Shown here in pieces: positions 17,401 through 25,028 of a stretch of 64,000 nucleotides of DNA. The stretch is from assembly GCF_014764405.1 (NCBI RefSeq), contig NZ_CP061725.1, forward strand, positions 5,890,001 through 5,954,000. The letters are read 5' to 3'. The first letter of the stretch is position 1. Every line of letters begins with the position of its first letter. The stretch comes from Micromonospora craniellae (GTDB lineage Bacteria; Actinomycetota; Actinomycetes; Mycobacteriales; Micromonosporaceae). A program made the translations under genes and the position numbers. Under the pieces are notes generated by a model. That model worked only from the letters and a program-made list of their open reading frames with translations, searched no databases and was not told where the DNA came from.

Positions 17401-20024
17401 AGCCCGTCGACGACGGTCCGACCGGCGAGCGGGAGACGCCGACCGGTCCGGTGGAGACGCTGGTGGCCGACATCTGGCGAGCCGTCCTCGGGGTGGCCGT
17501 GGTCGGTGCCACCGACGACTTCTTCGAGCTGGGCGGGCATTCCCTGCTCGCCACCCAGGTGGTGGCCCGGCTGCGTCGGGAGCTGCCCGACGTGGTCGAC
17601 GGGGGCACACCGGTCAGCGTGATGGACCTGTTCCGCCACCGCACCGTACGCGAGCTGGCCCTGCTGGTCGCCGGGGACGGCCCGGGCGGCGGCGGGCTGT
17701 TACACGAACTCACCCCACCGGTGCCCGCCGCCGCCCGGGTCGCCACCCTGGTCTGCGTCCCGTACGGTGGCGGCAGCGCGGTGGTGTACCAGCCGCTGGC
17801 CGACGCTCTGCCAGCCGGGTACCGGCTGCTGTCGGTGGCCATGCCCGGGCACGACATCGGCCTGGCCGACGACCCGGCACCCATCGCGGACGTCGCCGCC
17901 GAGGTCGTCGCGGAGATCCTGGACCGGGTCTCCGGGCCGCTGATCCTCTACGGACACTGCGGCCCCGGCGGGGCGCTGGCCGTGGAGGTCGCCCGCCGGC
18001 TGGAGGCCGCCGGCCGGGACCTGGAGGCGGTGTACCTGGGCGCGGTGTTCCCGTTCGCCCGCCCCGTCGGCGGCCTGCTCGGTCCGCTGTTGCGACTGCG
18101 GTTGGCCGAGCGCCTGCGCAGCGACCGGATCTACCGCACCTGGTTGCAGGCGCAGGGCACCTCCGTCGGGTCACTGGCGCCGGACGAGGTCACGTTCCTG
18201 ATCCGCGCCATGCGTCACGACGCCGAGGTCTCCGAGGAGTACTTCACCGAGCTGATGCGGCAGCGGACCGGCCCGCTGCGCGCGCCGGTCGTCTCCGTGG
18301 TCGGCGAGCGTGACCGCAGCACCGACTTCCACGAGGAGCGCTTCCGGGAGTGGCACTTCCTCAGCGACCGCACCGCGCTCGCCGTGATCGACGAGGCCGG
18401 ACACTACTTCCTCAAGTACCGCGCCGCCGAGCTGGCCGAGATCGTCACCGGCGTACACCGGCACCTCACCGCGCCACCACCCACCGGGCCACCCGGCCCC
18501 GGCGCGCCGCCCCGCGCCGAGCCGGTCCCGCCGCCCGCCGCCTCGCCGCGTCCGGACGGCACGGAGCCCGCCTGGCAGCTCGCGGCCGTCTCCCACCGGG
18601 GACCGGACGGCCCCCCGGGCGGGAACACCGGGTCGGCCACCGCGCCGCCGCCGAGCATGCGGCGCTTCGGTCTGGTCGCGGCAGGGCAGATCGTCTCCGG
18701 CATGGGCACCGCGCTGACCACCTTCGCCGTGCCACTGTGGATCTACACGCAGACCGGCTCGCTGGCCCGGTTCGCGCTCTTCGCGGTGCTCGCGGTGATG
18801 CCCGGCCTGCTCGTCGCGCCGCTGGCCGGCGCGGTGATCGACCGGTTCAGCCGGCGACGTGTCCTGCTCTCCGCCTGCGTCGCCGCCGGGGGCGGCAACG
18901 CGGTGATGGCGGTGCTGGTGCTGACCGACCTGGCCGAGGTGTGGCACTTCTATCCCTTCACCGCCTGGCTGTCGGTGTCGCTGGCGTTCCAACGGCTCGC
19001 GTTCGTCTCGGCGGTGCCGCAGCTCGTGCCCAAGCGTTTCCTCGGCCACGCCAACGGCCTCGCCCAGACCGCTGTCGGCCTCACCCAGTTCACCGTTCCG
19101 CTGATCGCCGTGGCGCTGCTCCAGGCCGTCGGGCTGCGCGGCATCCTGCTCATCGACGTGGCGTCGTACCTCTTCGCGATCGGTGTGCTGGCGGTCGTGA
19201 AGTTCCCCCGTACGCTCGCCCTGCAACGCCGCGAGAGCATCGGCGCGGAGATCGTCGCCGGGCTGCGGTACGCGCTGCGCCGCCGGGAGTTCCGCGCCAT
19301 GCTGGCGTTCTTCGCCGCGCTGAACTTCTTCCTCTTCCCGGTGCTGTTCCTGCTCTCCCCGCTGGTGCTGGGCTTCGCCGACCTCAACGAGGTGGCGCGG
19401 ATCGCGCTGACCGGCGGGGTCGGCGCCGCCACCGGCGGCCTGGTGATGCTGCTCTGGGGCGGCCCCCGGAAACGCCGGATGCGGGCGGTGCTGTTCGGCA
19501 CCCTCGGTATCGCGGTGGCCGCCGTGGTGACCGGGCTGCGGCCGAACCTGATGGTCATCGGCCTGGGCGCGTTCGGCATGTACCTCGCCCTCGCCATCGT
19601 CAACGGCGTCTACAACACGATCATCCAGACCAAGGTGCCGCCCCGGGTGCACGGGCGGGTCTTCGCGCTCAACCAGATGGTGGCGCAGTCCACCCTGCCG
19701 CTGGGCTGGGGCCTGGTCGCCCCGTTCGCCGCCCGGGTGACCGAGCCGATGCTGCTGGCCGACGGCGTGCTGGCCGGCACGGTCGGCGCGGTGATCGGGG
19801 TCGGACCGGGGCGTGGTCACGGGCTGCTCTACGTGCTGTTCGGCGTCTGCATCGCGGTGACGGCGCTGGTGTCGCTGGCCACGCCGGTGCTGTCCCGCTT
19901 CGACGACGAGGTGCCCGACGCGCCCCCGGACGACCTGGTCGGCATCGAGGAACGCCGGGCCCGGTCGGCCGGTGCCGGGGACGAGCGCGTACCGGTCGCC
20001 GCGGCCGGCGGGAAGGTGGACTGA
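14466..20024 (+). CDS. NRPS module C-A-T-TE fused to a C-terminal MFS transporter
   Basis: An 1852-residue fusion. Domain order: condensation (about 20-445, intact MHHIVSDG with His151/His152/Asp156); adenylation (about 475-965, YTSGSTGTPKGV from residue 639, NHYGPTEATVG, YRTGD, KIRGYRVELGE); carrier domain (Ser1026 in ELGGHSLL); type I thioesterase (about 1085-1335) whose nucleophile elbow is GHCGPG, so Cys1165 replaces Ser; a Pro-rich linker (about 1335-1395); then an MFS domain from about 1398 to 1840 with some 12 hydrophobic helices and the loop A motif (DRFSRRR). It activates one amino acid, condenses it with an upstream chain, releases the product and possibly exports it. GGAGTGAGG 6 nt before GTG 14466 fixes the start. 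Followed after 1 nt by the ligase gene. Confidence 0.9.
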   Translation: MTNVDVPARDTPAIPTATPPAGAPRLSFGQERIWFTEQLTPGTAAYLVHATVRLRGPFDVELLRGAVDATAARHDSLRMRFTENADGEPVVHVAPDVRVPVTVTAAPGEDDARELVATSVRTPFDLGVAPLLRVLVVRLGDEEHLVHLVMHHIVSDGWSLTLLLDEIAATYGALRDGTPPPPAPATSYLEYAAWQRDRLDAPATGDGFAYWTSTLAGVPALELPTDRPRPAVQSYAGATHRFALDADLTDGLRRLSRAHRATLYMTLLTGLQAVLFRYSGQRDFAIGSPVAGRVVPESENLVGLFVNTLALRADLSPVDATPDTATAEPSFATLLRRTRTTVVRALAHQEIPFERLVKELNVARDVSRSPVFQVLFTLQNYAHGGTRWPEDLRAEGVGTDAANARFDLSLYVGETVDGLRGMVVYNTDLFDAATVRGLTAGLETLLRAAVARPDLPVVDLDLLDADERDRMLALGRPEQDGVVRVTGPATTLAELIAPHVAASPDAPAVVFGPDTLTYRELDRRANQLAHWLRGRGVGPDRLVGVLLDQSVDLAATLLGVLRAGGAYLPLDPEQPPARLGLMLADACPTVVLTSSDLRDRLPAEAATAHLDEIAAEVAAQPDTAPDTATTGGHLAYVIYTSGSTGTPKGVAVAHRQVLHYLDGVADRFAVVPAARYGLMQSMSFDFSVTLFYLALATGGAVHLLPRRCTGAELAERLRTARIDYLKIIPSHLWALTADAEPGELLPARALVLGGEQSELDRVGPLAAVGPARVFNHYGPTEATVGVTTYEVTADGPATGPVPIGRPLPYARVYVLDERMRPVPVGVPGELYLGGDRLARGYLNRPDLTDERFVPDPYGPPGARLYRTGDLGRWRADGQLVFLGRRDHQVKIRGYRVELGEIEAALRDCPGVRQAAVLLRDDRLVAYLEAAPDVAAPEPAALRRRLADRLPEHMAPSRWVCLDRLPLQEHGKVDRRALPEPVDDGPTGERETPTGPVETLVADIWRAVLGVAVVGATDDFFELGGHSLLATQVVARLRRELPDVVDGGTPVSVMDLFRHRTVRELALLVAGDGPGGGGLLHELTPPVPAAARVATLVCVPYGGGSAVVYQPLADALPAGYRLLSVAMPGHDIGLADDPAPIADVAAEVVAEILDRVSGPLILYGHCGPGGALAVEVARRLEAAGRDLEAVYLGAVFPFARPVGGLLGPLLRLRLAERLRSDRIYRTWLQAQGTSVGSLAPDEVTFLIRAMRHDAEVSEEYFTELMRQRTGPLRAPVVSVVGERDRSTDFHEERFREWHFLSDRTALAVIDEAGHYFLKYRAAELAEIVTGVHRHLTAPPPTGPPGPGAPPRAEPVPPPAASPRPDGTEPAWQLAAVSHRGPDGPPGGNTGSATAPPPSMRRFGLVAAGQIVSGMGTALTTFAVPLWIYTQTGSLARFALFAVLAVMPGLLVAPLAGAVIDRFSRRRVLLSACVAAGGGNAVMAVLVLTDLAEVWHFYPFTAWLSVSLAFQRLAFVSAVPQLVPKRFLGHANGLAQTAVGLTQFTVPLIAVALLQAVGLRGILLIDVASYLFAIGVLAVVKFPRTLALQRRESIGAEIVAGLRYALRRREFRAMLAFFAALNFFLFPVLFLLSPLVLGFADLNEVARIALTGGVGAATGGLVMLLWGGPRKRRMRAVLFGTLGIAVAAVVTGLRPNLMVIGLGAFGMYLALAIVNGVYNTIIQTKVPPRVHGRVFALNQMVAQSTLPLGWGLVAPFAARVTEPMLLADGVLAGTVGAVIGVGPGRGHGLLYVLFGVCIAVTALVSLATPVLSRFDDEVPDAPPDDLVGIEERRARSAGAGDERVPVAAAGGKVD

Positions 20025-20025
20025 G

Positions 20026-21561
20026 GTGAGTGTGGCGTCTGCGGGCCGGGCCGCCCCCCGTACCGTGCCCGAGCTGCTGGACTGGCGTACCGCCCTGCAT
20101 CCCGACCGGGTGGCGGTCGAGGTGCACGGGGTGGCCCGGTTGACCTTCGCCGACTGGTCCGCCGGGGCGAGCGCCGTCGCCGCCGCCCTGTCGCGTCGCG
20201 GTCTACGTCGCGGCGATTGCGTCGGACTGTACTTCGGCGCCCAGGACTGGACCGGGTTCGCGGTCGCGTACGCCGGGGTGCTGCGCGCCGGTGGCGTCGC
20301 CGTGCCGCTCTCCGGCCGGCTCGCCGCCGGGCAGCTCGGGCACGCCCTGGACCACTGCGCGGCCACCACCGTGCTGCACGGCGACCACACCCCCGCCCCG
20401 CCGGTGCCGTCCGGTCTGCCGGTCTGGACCTGCGCCGAACTGCTGGCCGAGCCCGCCACCGAGCCATCCCGGGCCGGGCCGACCACCGCCGACCCCGGCG
20501 CGTCTGTCGCCCGACGCGGTGACCTCGCGCAGATCCTCTACACCTCGGGCACGACCGGACGCCCCAAGGGGGTGGCCGCCAGCCACGCCAACCTCACCGC
20601 CGGTGCCCCGCACCATCCACACCGGCTGGCCCTGGCCCACTCGGAACGGTTCCTGCACGCCTTCGCGATCGGCACCAACGCCGGGCAGACCATGCTGCTC
20701 AACGCGTTGACCGCGAAGGCCGCCGCACTCACTCTGCCCCGGTTCACCCCGGCCCGGTTCGCCCGGCTGGTCGAGGCCGCCGGTACCGGCACCGTCTTCG
20801 TCGTCCCGTCGATCGCCGTCGAGCTGCTCGACTCCGGTGCCCTGCGCGGGCGGGACACCAGCGGCGTACACCTGATCGGCTCCACCGCCGCGTTCCTCGC
20901 ACCGGCGGTCGCGGCCCGGCTCGCCGAGGCGTTCCCGCAGGCCACCGTCGTCAACTACTACACCTCCACGGAGGCGGCCCCGGCCCAGACCACGATGATC
21001 TACGACCCGTCCCGGCGGGACGCGGTCGGTCGGCCGGTCGGCGGCCAGCTCATGGTCGCCGACGCCGACGGCAAACCGCTGCCCGCCGACACGACCGGAG
21101 AGGTCTGGCTGCGCGCGCCCTTCCCCCGCGCCTACTACCGCGACGAGGCGGCCAACCGGGCCACCTTCCGCGACGGGTGGGTCCGCATGGGCGACGTCGG
21201 CCGGATCGACGCCGACGGCTACCTGTACCTCACCGACCGGCACCAGGACGTGATCAAGACCGGTGCGTTCAAGGTCTCCACCCTGGAGGTCGAGGCGGCG
21301 CTGCACGAGCATCCGCTGGTCGCCCAGGTCGCCGTCGTCGGTGTCCCGCATCCGGTGCTCGGCGCCGCCGTGGCCGCCGCCGTGGTGCCCCGGCCGCAGG
21401 CCGGGCCGGACGGCCTGTCCCTGCCCGTGCTGCGGGGTTTCCTCGCGGACCGGCTGGCCGACCACCAGTTGCCCGCCCGGCTCCTGCTGCTCGACGAGCT
21501 GCCCCGCAACGAGGGCGGCAAGGTGCTCAAACGGCAGCTCACTCACCTCTTCGAGAACTGA
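20026..21561 (+). CDS. stand-alone AMP-dependent acyl ligase (fatty acyl/aryl-CoA or ACP ligase type)
   Basis: A 511-residue ANL-superfamily adenylating enzyme. The phosphate-binding loop is YTSGTTGRPKGV, the central motif YYTSTEAAPA replaces the YGxTE form, and the C-terminal part has GWVRMGDVGRIDADGYLYLTDR, DVIKTGAFKV and the catalytic-Lys region NEGGKVLKRQL. Unlike the neighbouring A domains it lacks carrier and condensation parts. It probably activates a carboxylic starter as acyl-AMP for the free carrier protein downstream (inference). The GTG at 20026 begins 1 nt after the NRPS stop; GTG 20032 is an alternative. Substrate cannot be read by eye. Confidence 0.85.
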   Translation: MSVASAGRAAPRTVPELLDWRTALHPDRVAVEVHGVARLTFADWSAGASAVAAALSRRGLRRGDCVGLYFGAQDWTGFAVAYAGVLRAGGVAVPLSGRLAAGQLGHALDHCAATTVLHGDHTPAPPVPSGLPVWTCAELLAEPATEPSRAGPTTADPGASVARRGDLAQILYTSGTTGRPKGVAASHANLTAGAPHHPHRLALAHSERFLHAFAIGTNAGQTMLLNALTAKAAALTLPRFTPARFARLVEAAGTGTVFVVPSIAVELLDSGALRGRDTSGVHLIGSTAAFLAPAVAARLAEAFPQATVVNYYTSTEAAPAQTTMIYDPSRRDAVGRPVGGQLMVADADGKPLPADTTGEVWLRAPFPRAYYRDEAANRATFRDGWVRMGDVGRIDADGYLYLTDRHQDVIKTGAFKVSTLEVEAALHEHPLVAQVAVVGVPHPVLGAAVAAAVVPRPQAGPDGLSLPVLRGFLADRLADHQLPARLLLLDELPRNEGGKVLKRQLTHLFEN

Positions 21562-21590
21562 CCACCACCAGCACAACCCTGGGAGCAGAT

Positions 21591-24500
21591 GTGGGCACCG
21601 CCGAGGCGACCTCCGCACAGCACGCAGTCTGGTTCACCGAGCGGGCCGGCGTCGCCGGCACGGCTTATCACATGGCACTGGGCGTACGGTTCGCCGCCGG
21701 ACTCGACCGTCGGGCCCTCGTCGCGGCCTGCGAGGCGGTGATCGAACAGCATCCGATCCTCGCGGCCAGGATCACCGGCGACGCCGACGGCACCCCGCGC
21801 CTGGCGCCGGCCGACACCCGTCCGACGGTCGGCTTCGGGGAACTGACCGATGCGCGGGTGGCCGAGGAGATCGCCCGCACGTACGACCTGGCGGCCGGAC
21901 CGCTGGCCCGGTTCACCCTGCTCACCGACGCCGACGACACGCACCTGCTGCTCGTCACCGCCCACCACCTGGTCTTCGACGGCATGTCGAAGGGCATTCT
22001 CGTCCGGGACCTGGCCGCCGCGTACGCCGCCGCCCGCGACGGCGGATCCGTGGCCCCCGCGCCCGACGAGTACGCGGGCCTCGCGGCTGCCGAACAGCAA
22101 CGCGTCACCGTCGACCTGCCCGGCGCCCGCGACTACTGGACGCGGCACTGGTCCGGGCCCGCCGACGTCGTCCTGCCCGGCCTGCGGCGGCTGCCCACCG
22201 GCGCGGAGCCCGGTGCCGCCGTGCCCGTCGACCTGCCCGCCGATCTGGTCGACGGCGTCGACCAGGCCGCGCGGTCGATCGGGGTGACCCGCTTCGAACT
22301 GCTCTTCGCGGTGCTGCACGCGCTGCTCGCCCGCTACGGCAACCGGGACACCCCGGTCGGGGTGGCGCTGTCCACCCGCACCCCCGAGCAGGCCGACCGG
22401 ATCGGACTGTTCGTCAACGAACTGCCCGTCGTCGCCGACCCGGCCGGCGGGACCTTCCGCGCGCACGCCCACGCCGTCCGGGCCCGGCTCCGCGAGGTGT
22501 ACCGGCACCGCGCGGTGCCGTTGGCCCAGGCCGTGTCCGGCCTGCGTCCCGCACCGGCGTTGACCCCGGTCAGCATCGGCTACCGGCGGCGCGGCGGCGC
22601 ACCGGTCTTCGCCGGGGTGGCCAGCGAGGTCGACTGGACGCTGTTCTGCGGTGCTGCCCGCAACGCGTTGCACGTCCAGGTGGTGGACGCGCCCACCGGC
22701 CTCACGGTCAGCCTCCAGCACAGCCCGGCGGCCATCGACACCGCCGTCGTTCGCCGCATCGGCGGACACCTGCGCACCATGCTGGCCGCCGTGGTCGCCG
22801 ACCCCGATCAACCGGTGGCGGAGCTGCCGCTGCTGCCCGCCGACGAGTTCGACGAGGTCACCCGGGCCTGGAACGACACCGCCCGGGCGTACCCGGCCGA
22901 CGCCACCGTCCCGGCCCTGTTCACCGCCCGTGCCGCCGTGGACCCGGACGCGGCGGCCGTGGTCGACGGTGACCGGACGCTGAGCTACGCCCAGCTCGAC
23001 ACCGCCGCCGCCCGGCTCTCCGCACTGCTGTGTCGGCGGGGCGTCGGGCCCGGCTCCCTCGTCGCGGTCGCGCTGGACCGCTCCTGGACGGCGGTGGTGA
23101 CCGTGCTGGCGGTGTGGCGCTGCGGGGCCGCGTACCTGCCGGTCGACCCCGGCCACCCGCCGGCCCGCCGGCAGGCCGTGCTCGCCGACGCCGCCCCGAC
23201 ACTGGTCGTGACCGGCGTCGCCGCGCCGGACCCCGCGTGGCCCACGCTGGTCCTCGACCGCAGCGACCTGCTCGACGGACCGGCACCGACCGAGCCCGTC
23301 ACCGGTGCCCCGCCGACCGCCGACGATCTCGCCTACGTGCTCTACACCTCCGGGTCGACCGGACACCCGAAGGGCGTGGCGGTGCGCCACGGGGCGCTGG
23401 TCAACCTGCTGCTCGGCGTACGCGACCTGCTGGGTGGCGGCCCGACGCACCGGTGGCTGCACCTGACCTCGCTGTCGTTCGACATCTCCACGGTGGAGGT
23501 CTTCCTGCCGTTGATCACCGGCGGCACGGTGGTCGTCGCCTCGGCCGTCAGCGCCCTGGACGGCGCCGGTGTCCTGCGGTTGATCCGCGCCGCCGGTGTC
23601 ACCCACGCCCAGGCCACCCCGTCCGGCTGGCGGGTGCTGCTGGAAGCCGGCCTCGGCGACCGGACCGAGTCGGCGGGCGGGGACGTCCCGCTGGTCGCGG
23701 TCGCCGGCGGGGAGGTGTTACCGGTCGCACTCGCCCGGGAGCTGCGGTCGCGCACCGCGCGCCTGATCAACGGGTACGGCCCGACGGAGGCGACCGTGTA
23801 CGCGACCATGGCGGAGATCCCGGCCGACCCCGATGAGATCACCATCGGCCGGCCGCTGCCCAACGTACGGGCGTACCTGCTGGACGAGGCGGGCCGTCCC
23901 ACGCCCGTCGGGCTGCCCGGGGAGCTGTACCTGGGCGGCGTCGGGGTGGCCGCCGGCTACCGGGGGCGCGACGATCTCACCGCCGAGCGGTTCGGGCCCG
24001 ATCCGTTCGGGTCGGCCGGTGACCGGTTCTACCGCACCGGGGACCGCTGCCGGTGGCTGCCGGACGGGCGGATCGAGTTCCTCGGCCGCCTCGACGACCA
24101 GGTCAAGATCCGGGGGCACCGGATCGAGCTGGGCGAGATCGAGGCCCGGCTGCTCGACCACCCCGAGGTCACCGCTGCGGCCACGGTGCTGCGGCGTGAC
24201 GCCGAGGAGCCCCGCCTCGTCGCGTACGTGGTGCCCCGGCCGGGCGCCGTCCCGGAGCCGGTCGAGTTGCGCCGGCACCTGGCGCTGACCCTGCCGGCGG
24301 CGGTGCTGCCCAACGACTACGTGACGCTCGACCGGCTGCCGCTGAATCCGAGCGGCAAGGTCGACCGGGCCGCCCTGCCCGCACCGGCGCCCCGCGACGT
24401 GGTGGCCGAGACGCCCGGCGGCGTGGTGATCGAGGCATCCGGCAGTGACGACGATCCGGTGGTGGAGCAGCTCCGGCTGATCTGGCAGGAGGTGCTGCGG

Positions 24501-24683
24501 ATCCCCGACATCGGCGTGCACGAGGACCTCTTCGACCTCGGCGGGCACTCACTGACGGTGACCCGGATCAGCGGCCGGATCCAGCAGCGGCTCGGCGTCG
24601 AGGTGCCGCTCGACGCCTTCTTCGACACCCCGACCATCGCCGAGATCGCCGACATCGTCCGGCAGTCCGGGAAGGAGTTCTGA
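21591..24683 (+). CDS. NRPS module C-A-T
   Basis: A 1030-residue single module. The condensation domain (about 5-425) starts abruptly at SAQHAVWFTERAG and has an intact AHHLVFDG (His125/His126/Asp130). The adenylation domain (about 445-935) has YTSGSTGHPKGV near 584, NGYGPTEATVY, YRTGDRCRWL and KIRGHRIELGEIE, with NPSGKVDR containing the catalytic Lys. The carrier domain ends the protein (Ser987 in DLGGHSLTV). There is no epimerase or thioesterase, so the product must pass to another module, presumably the C-A-T-TE-MFS protein. GGGAG 5 nt before GTG 21591 fixes the start. Its TGA overlaps the ATG of the free carrier gene. Confidence 0.9.
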   Translation: MGTAEATSAQHAVWFTERAGVAGTAYHMALGVRFAAGLDRRALVAACEAVIEQHPILAARITGDADGTPRLAPADTRPTVGFGELTDARVAEEIARTYDLAAGPLARFTLLTDADDTHLLLVTAHHLVFDGMSKGILVRDLAAAYAAARDGGSVAPAPDEYAGLAAAEQQRVTVDLPGARDYWTRHWSGPADVVLPGLRRLPTGAEPGAAVPVDLPADLVDGVDQAARSIGVTRFELLFAVLHALLARYGNRDTPVGVALSTRTPEQADRIGLFVNELPVVADPAGGTFRAHAHAVRARLREVYRHRAVPLAQAVSGLRPAPALTPVSIGYRRRGGAPVFAGVASEVDWTLFCGAARNALHVQVVDAPTGLTVSLQHSPAAIDTAVVRRIGGHLRTMLAAVVADPDQPVAELPLLPADEFDEVTRAWNDTARAYPADATVPALFTARAAVDPDAAAVVDGDRTLSYAQLDTAAARLSALLCRRGVGPGSLVAVALDRSWTAVVTVLAVWRCGAAYLPVDPGHPPARRQAVLADAAPTLVVTGVAAPDPAWPTLVLDRSDLLDGPAPTEPVTGAPPTADDLAYVLYTSGSTGHPKGVAVRHGALVNLLLGVRDLLGGGPTHRWLHLTSLSFDISTVEVFLPLITGGTVVVASAVSALDGAGVLRLIRAAGVTHAQATPSGWRVLLEAGLGDRTESAGGDVPLVAVAGGEVLPVALARELRSRTARLINGYGPTEATVYATMAEIPADPDEITIGRPLPNVRAYLLDEAGRPTPVGLPGELYLGGVGVAAGYRGRDDLTAERFGPDPFGSAGDRFYRTGDRCRWLPDGRIEFLGRLDDQVKIRGHRIELGEIEARLLDHPEVTAAATVLRRDAEEPRLVAYVVPRPGAVPEPVELRRHLALTLPAAVLPNDYVTLDRLPLNPSGKVDRAALPAPAPRDVVAETPGGVVIEASGSDDDPVVEQLRLIWQEVLRIPDIGVHEDLFDLGGHSLTVTRISGRIQQRLGVEVPLDAFFDTPTIAEIADIVRQSGKEF

Positions 24684-24934
24684 TGACCGGTATCCCCGAC
24701 CTGCGGGCACGGATCGCGGAGTTGGTCAGCGAGGCCACCGGAGGGGAGGTCGCGGCGGCCGACGTCCTCACCGGTGGGTCCATGATCGCGTTGGGCGTCG
24801 ACTCCCTCGGACTGCTGCGCCTGGTCGACGCGATCGAGCTGGAGTACGGCGTCGAGGTCGAGCTGACCGGCGACGGCCGTCCCCTGGACACCCTGGACGA
24901 CCTCGTGGCGTTGCTGGCCGACGCCGGTCAGTGA
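24683..24934 (+). CDS. free-standing acyl/peptidyl carrier protein
   Basis: An 83-residue carrier protein with helix 1 (IPDLRARIAELVSEATGG), the phosphopantetheine-attachment Ser in LGVDSLGLLRLVDAIELEYG, and a C-terminal helix (LDDLVALLADAG). Its ATG overlaps the stop of the C-A-T gene, so it is made stoichiometrically with it. With the acyl ligase it could supply an acyl starter to the C domain of the C-A-T module, as in lipo-initiation of lipopeptides. This is inferred; it could equally carry an amino acid. Confidence 0.85.
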   Translation: MTGIPDLRARIAELVSEATGGEVAAADVLTGGSMIALGVDSLGLLRLVDAIELEYGVEVELTGDGRPLDTLDDLVALLADAGQ

Positions 24935-24988
24935 GCCGGCTGCCCCGACCGCCGGACCTCGGCCCCGGGTGACACCGGTGCGTCCCCG

Positions 24989-25014
24989 GCACCGGGCCGT
25001 CGTGGACCCGGTGC
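24989..25014. terminator. hairpin between convergent NRPS cluster and CotH operon
   Basis: GCACCGGG (24989-24996) and CCCGGTGC (25007-25014) form a perfect 8-bp stem with a 10-nt loop, between convergent stops at 24934 and 25029. Confidence 0.55.
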
Positions 25015-25028
25015 AGGGACACCCGTGC

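Noticed and set aside
15219..17639. Long minus-strand open frame opposite the NRPS
   Set aside because: Shadow of the C-A-T-TE gene in very GC-rich DNA; composition is Arg/Gly/His-rich with no family motifs.
18171..20486. 771-codon minus-strand open frame
   Set aside because: Antisense to the TE-MFS half and the ligase; no motifs, compositionally a shadow.
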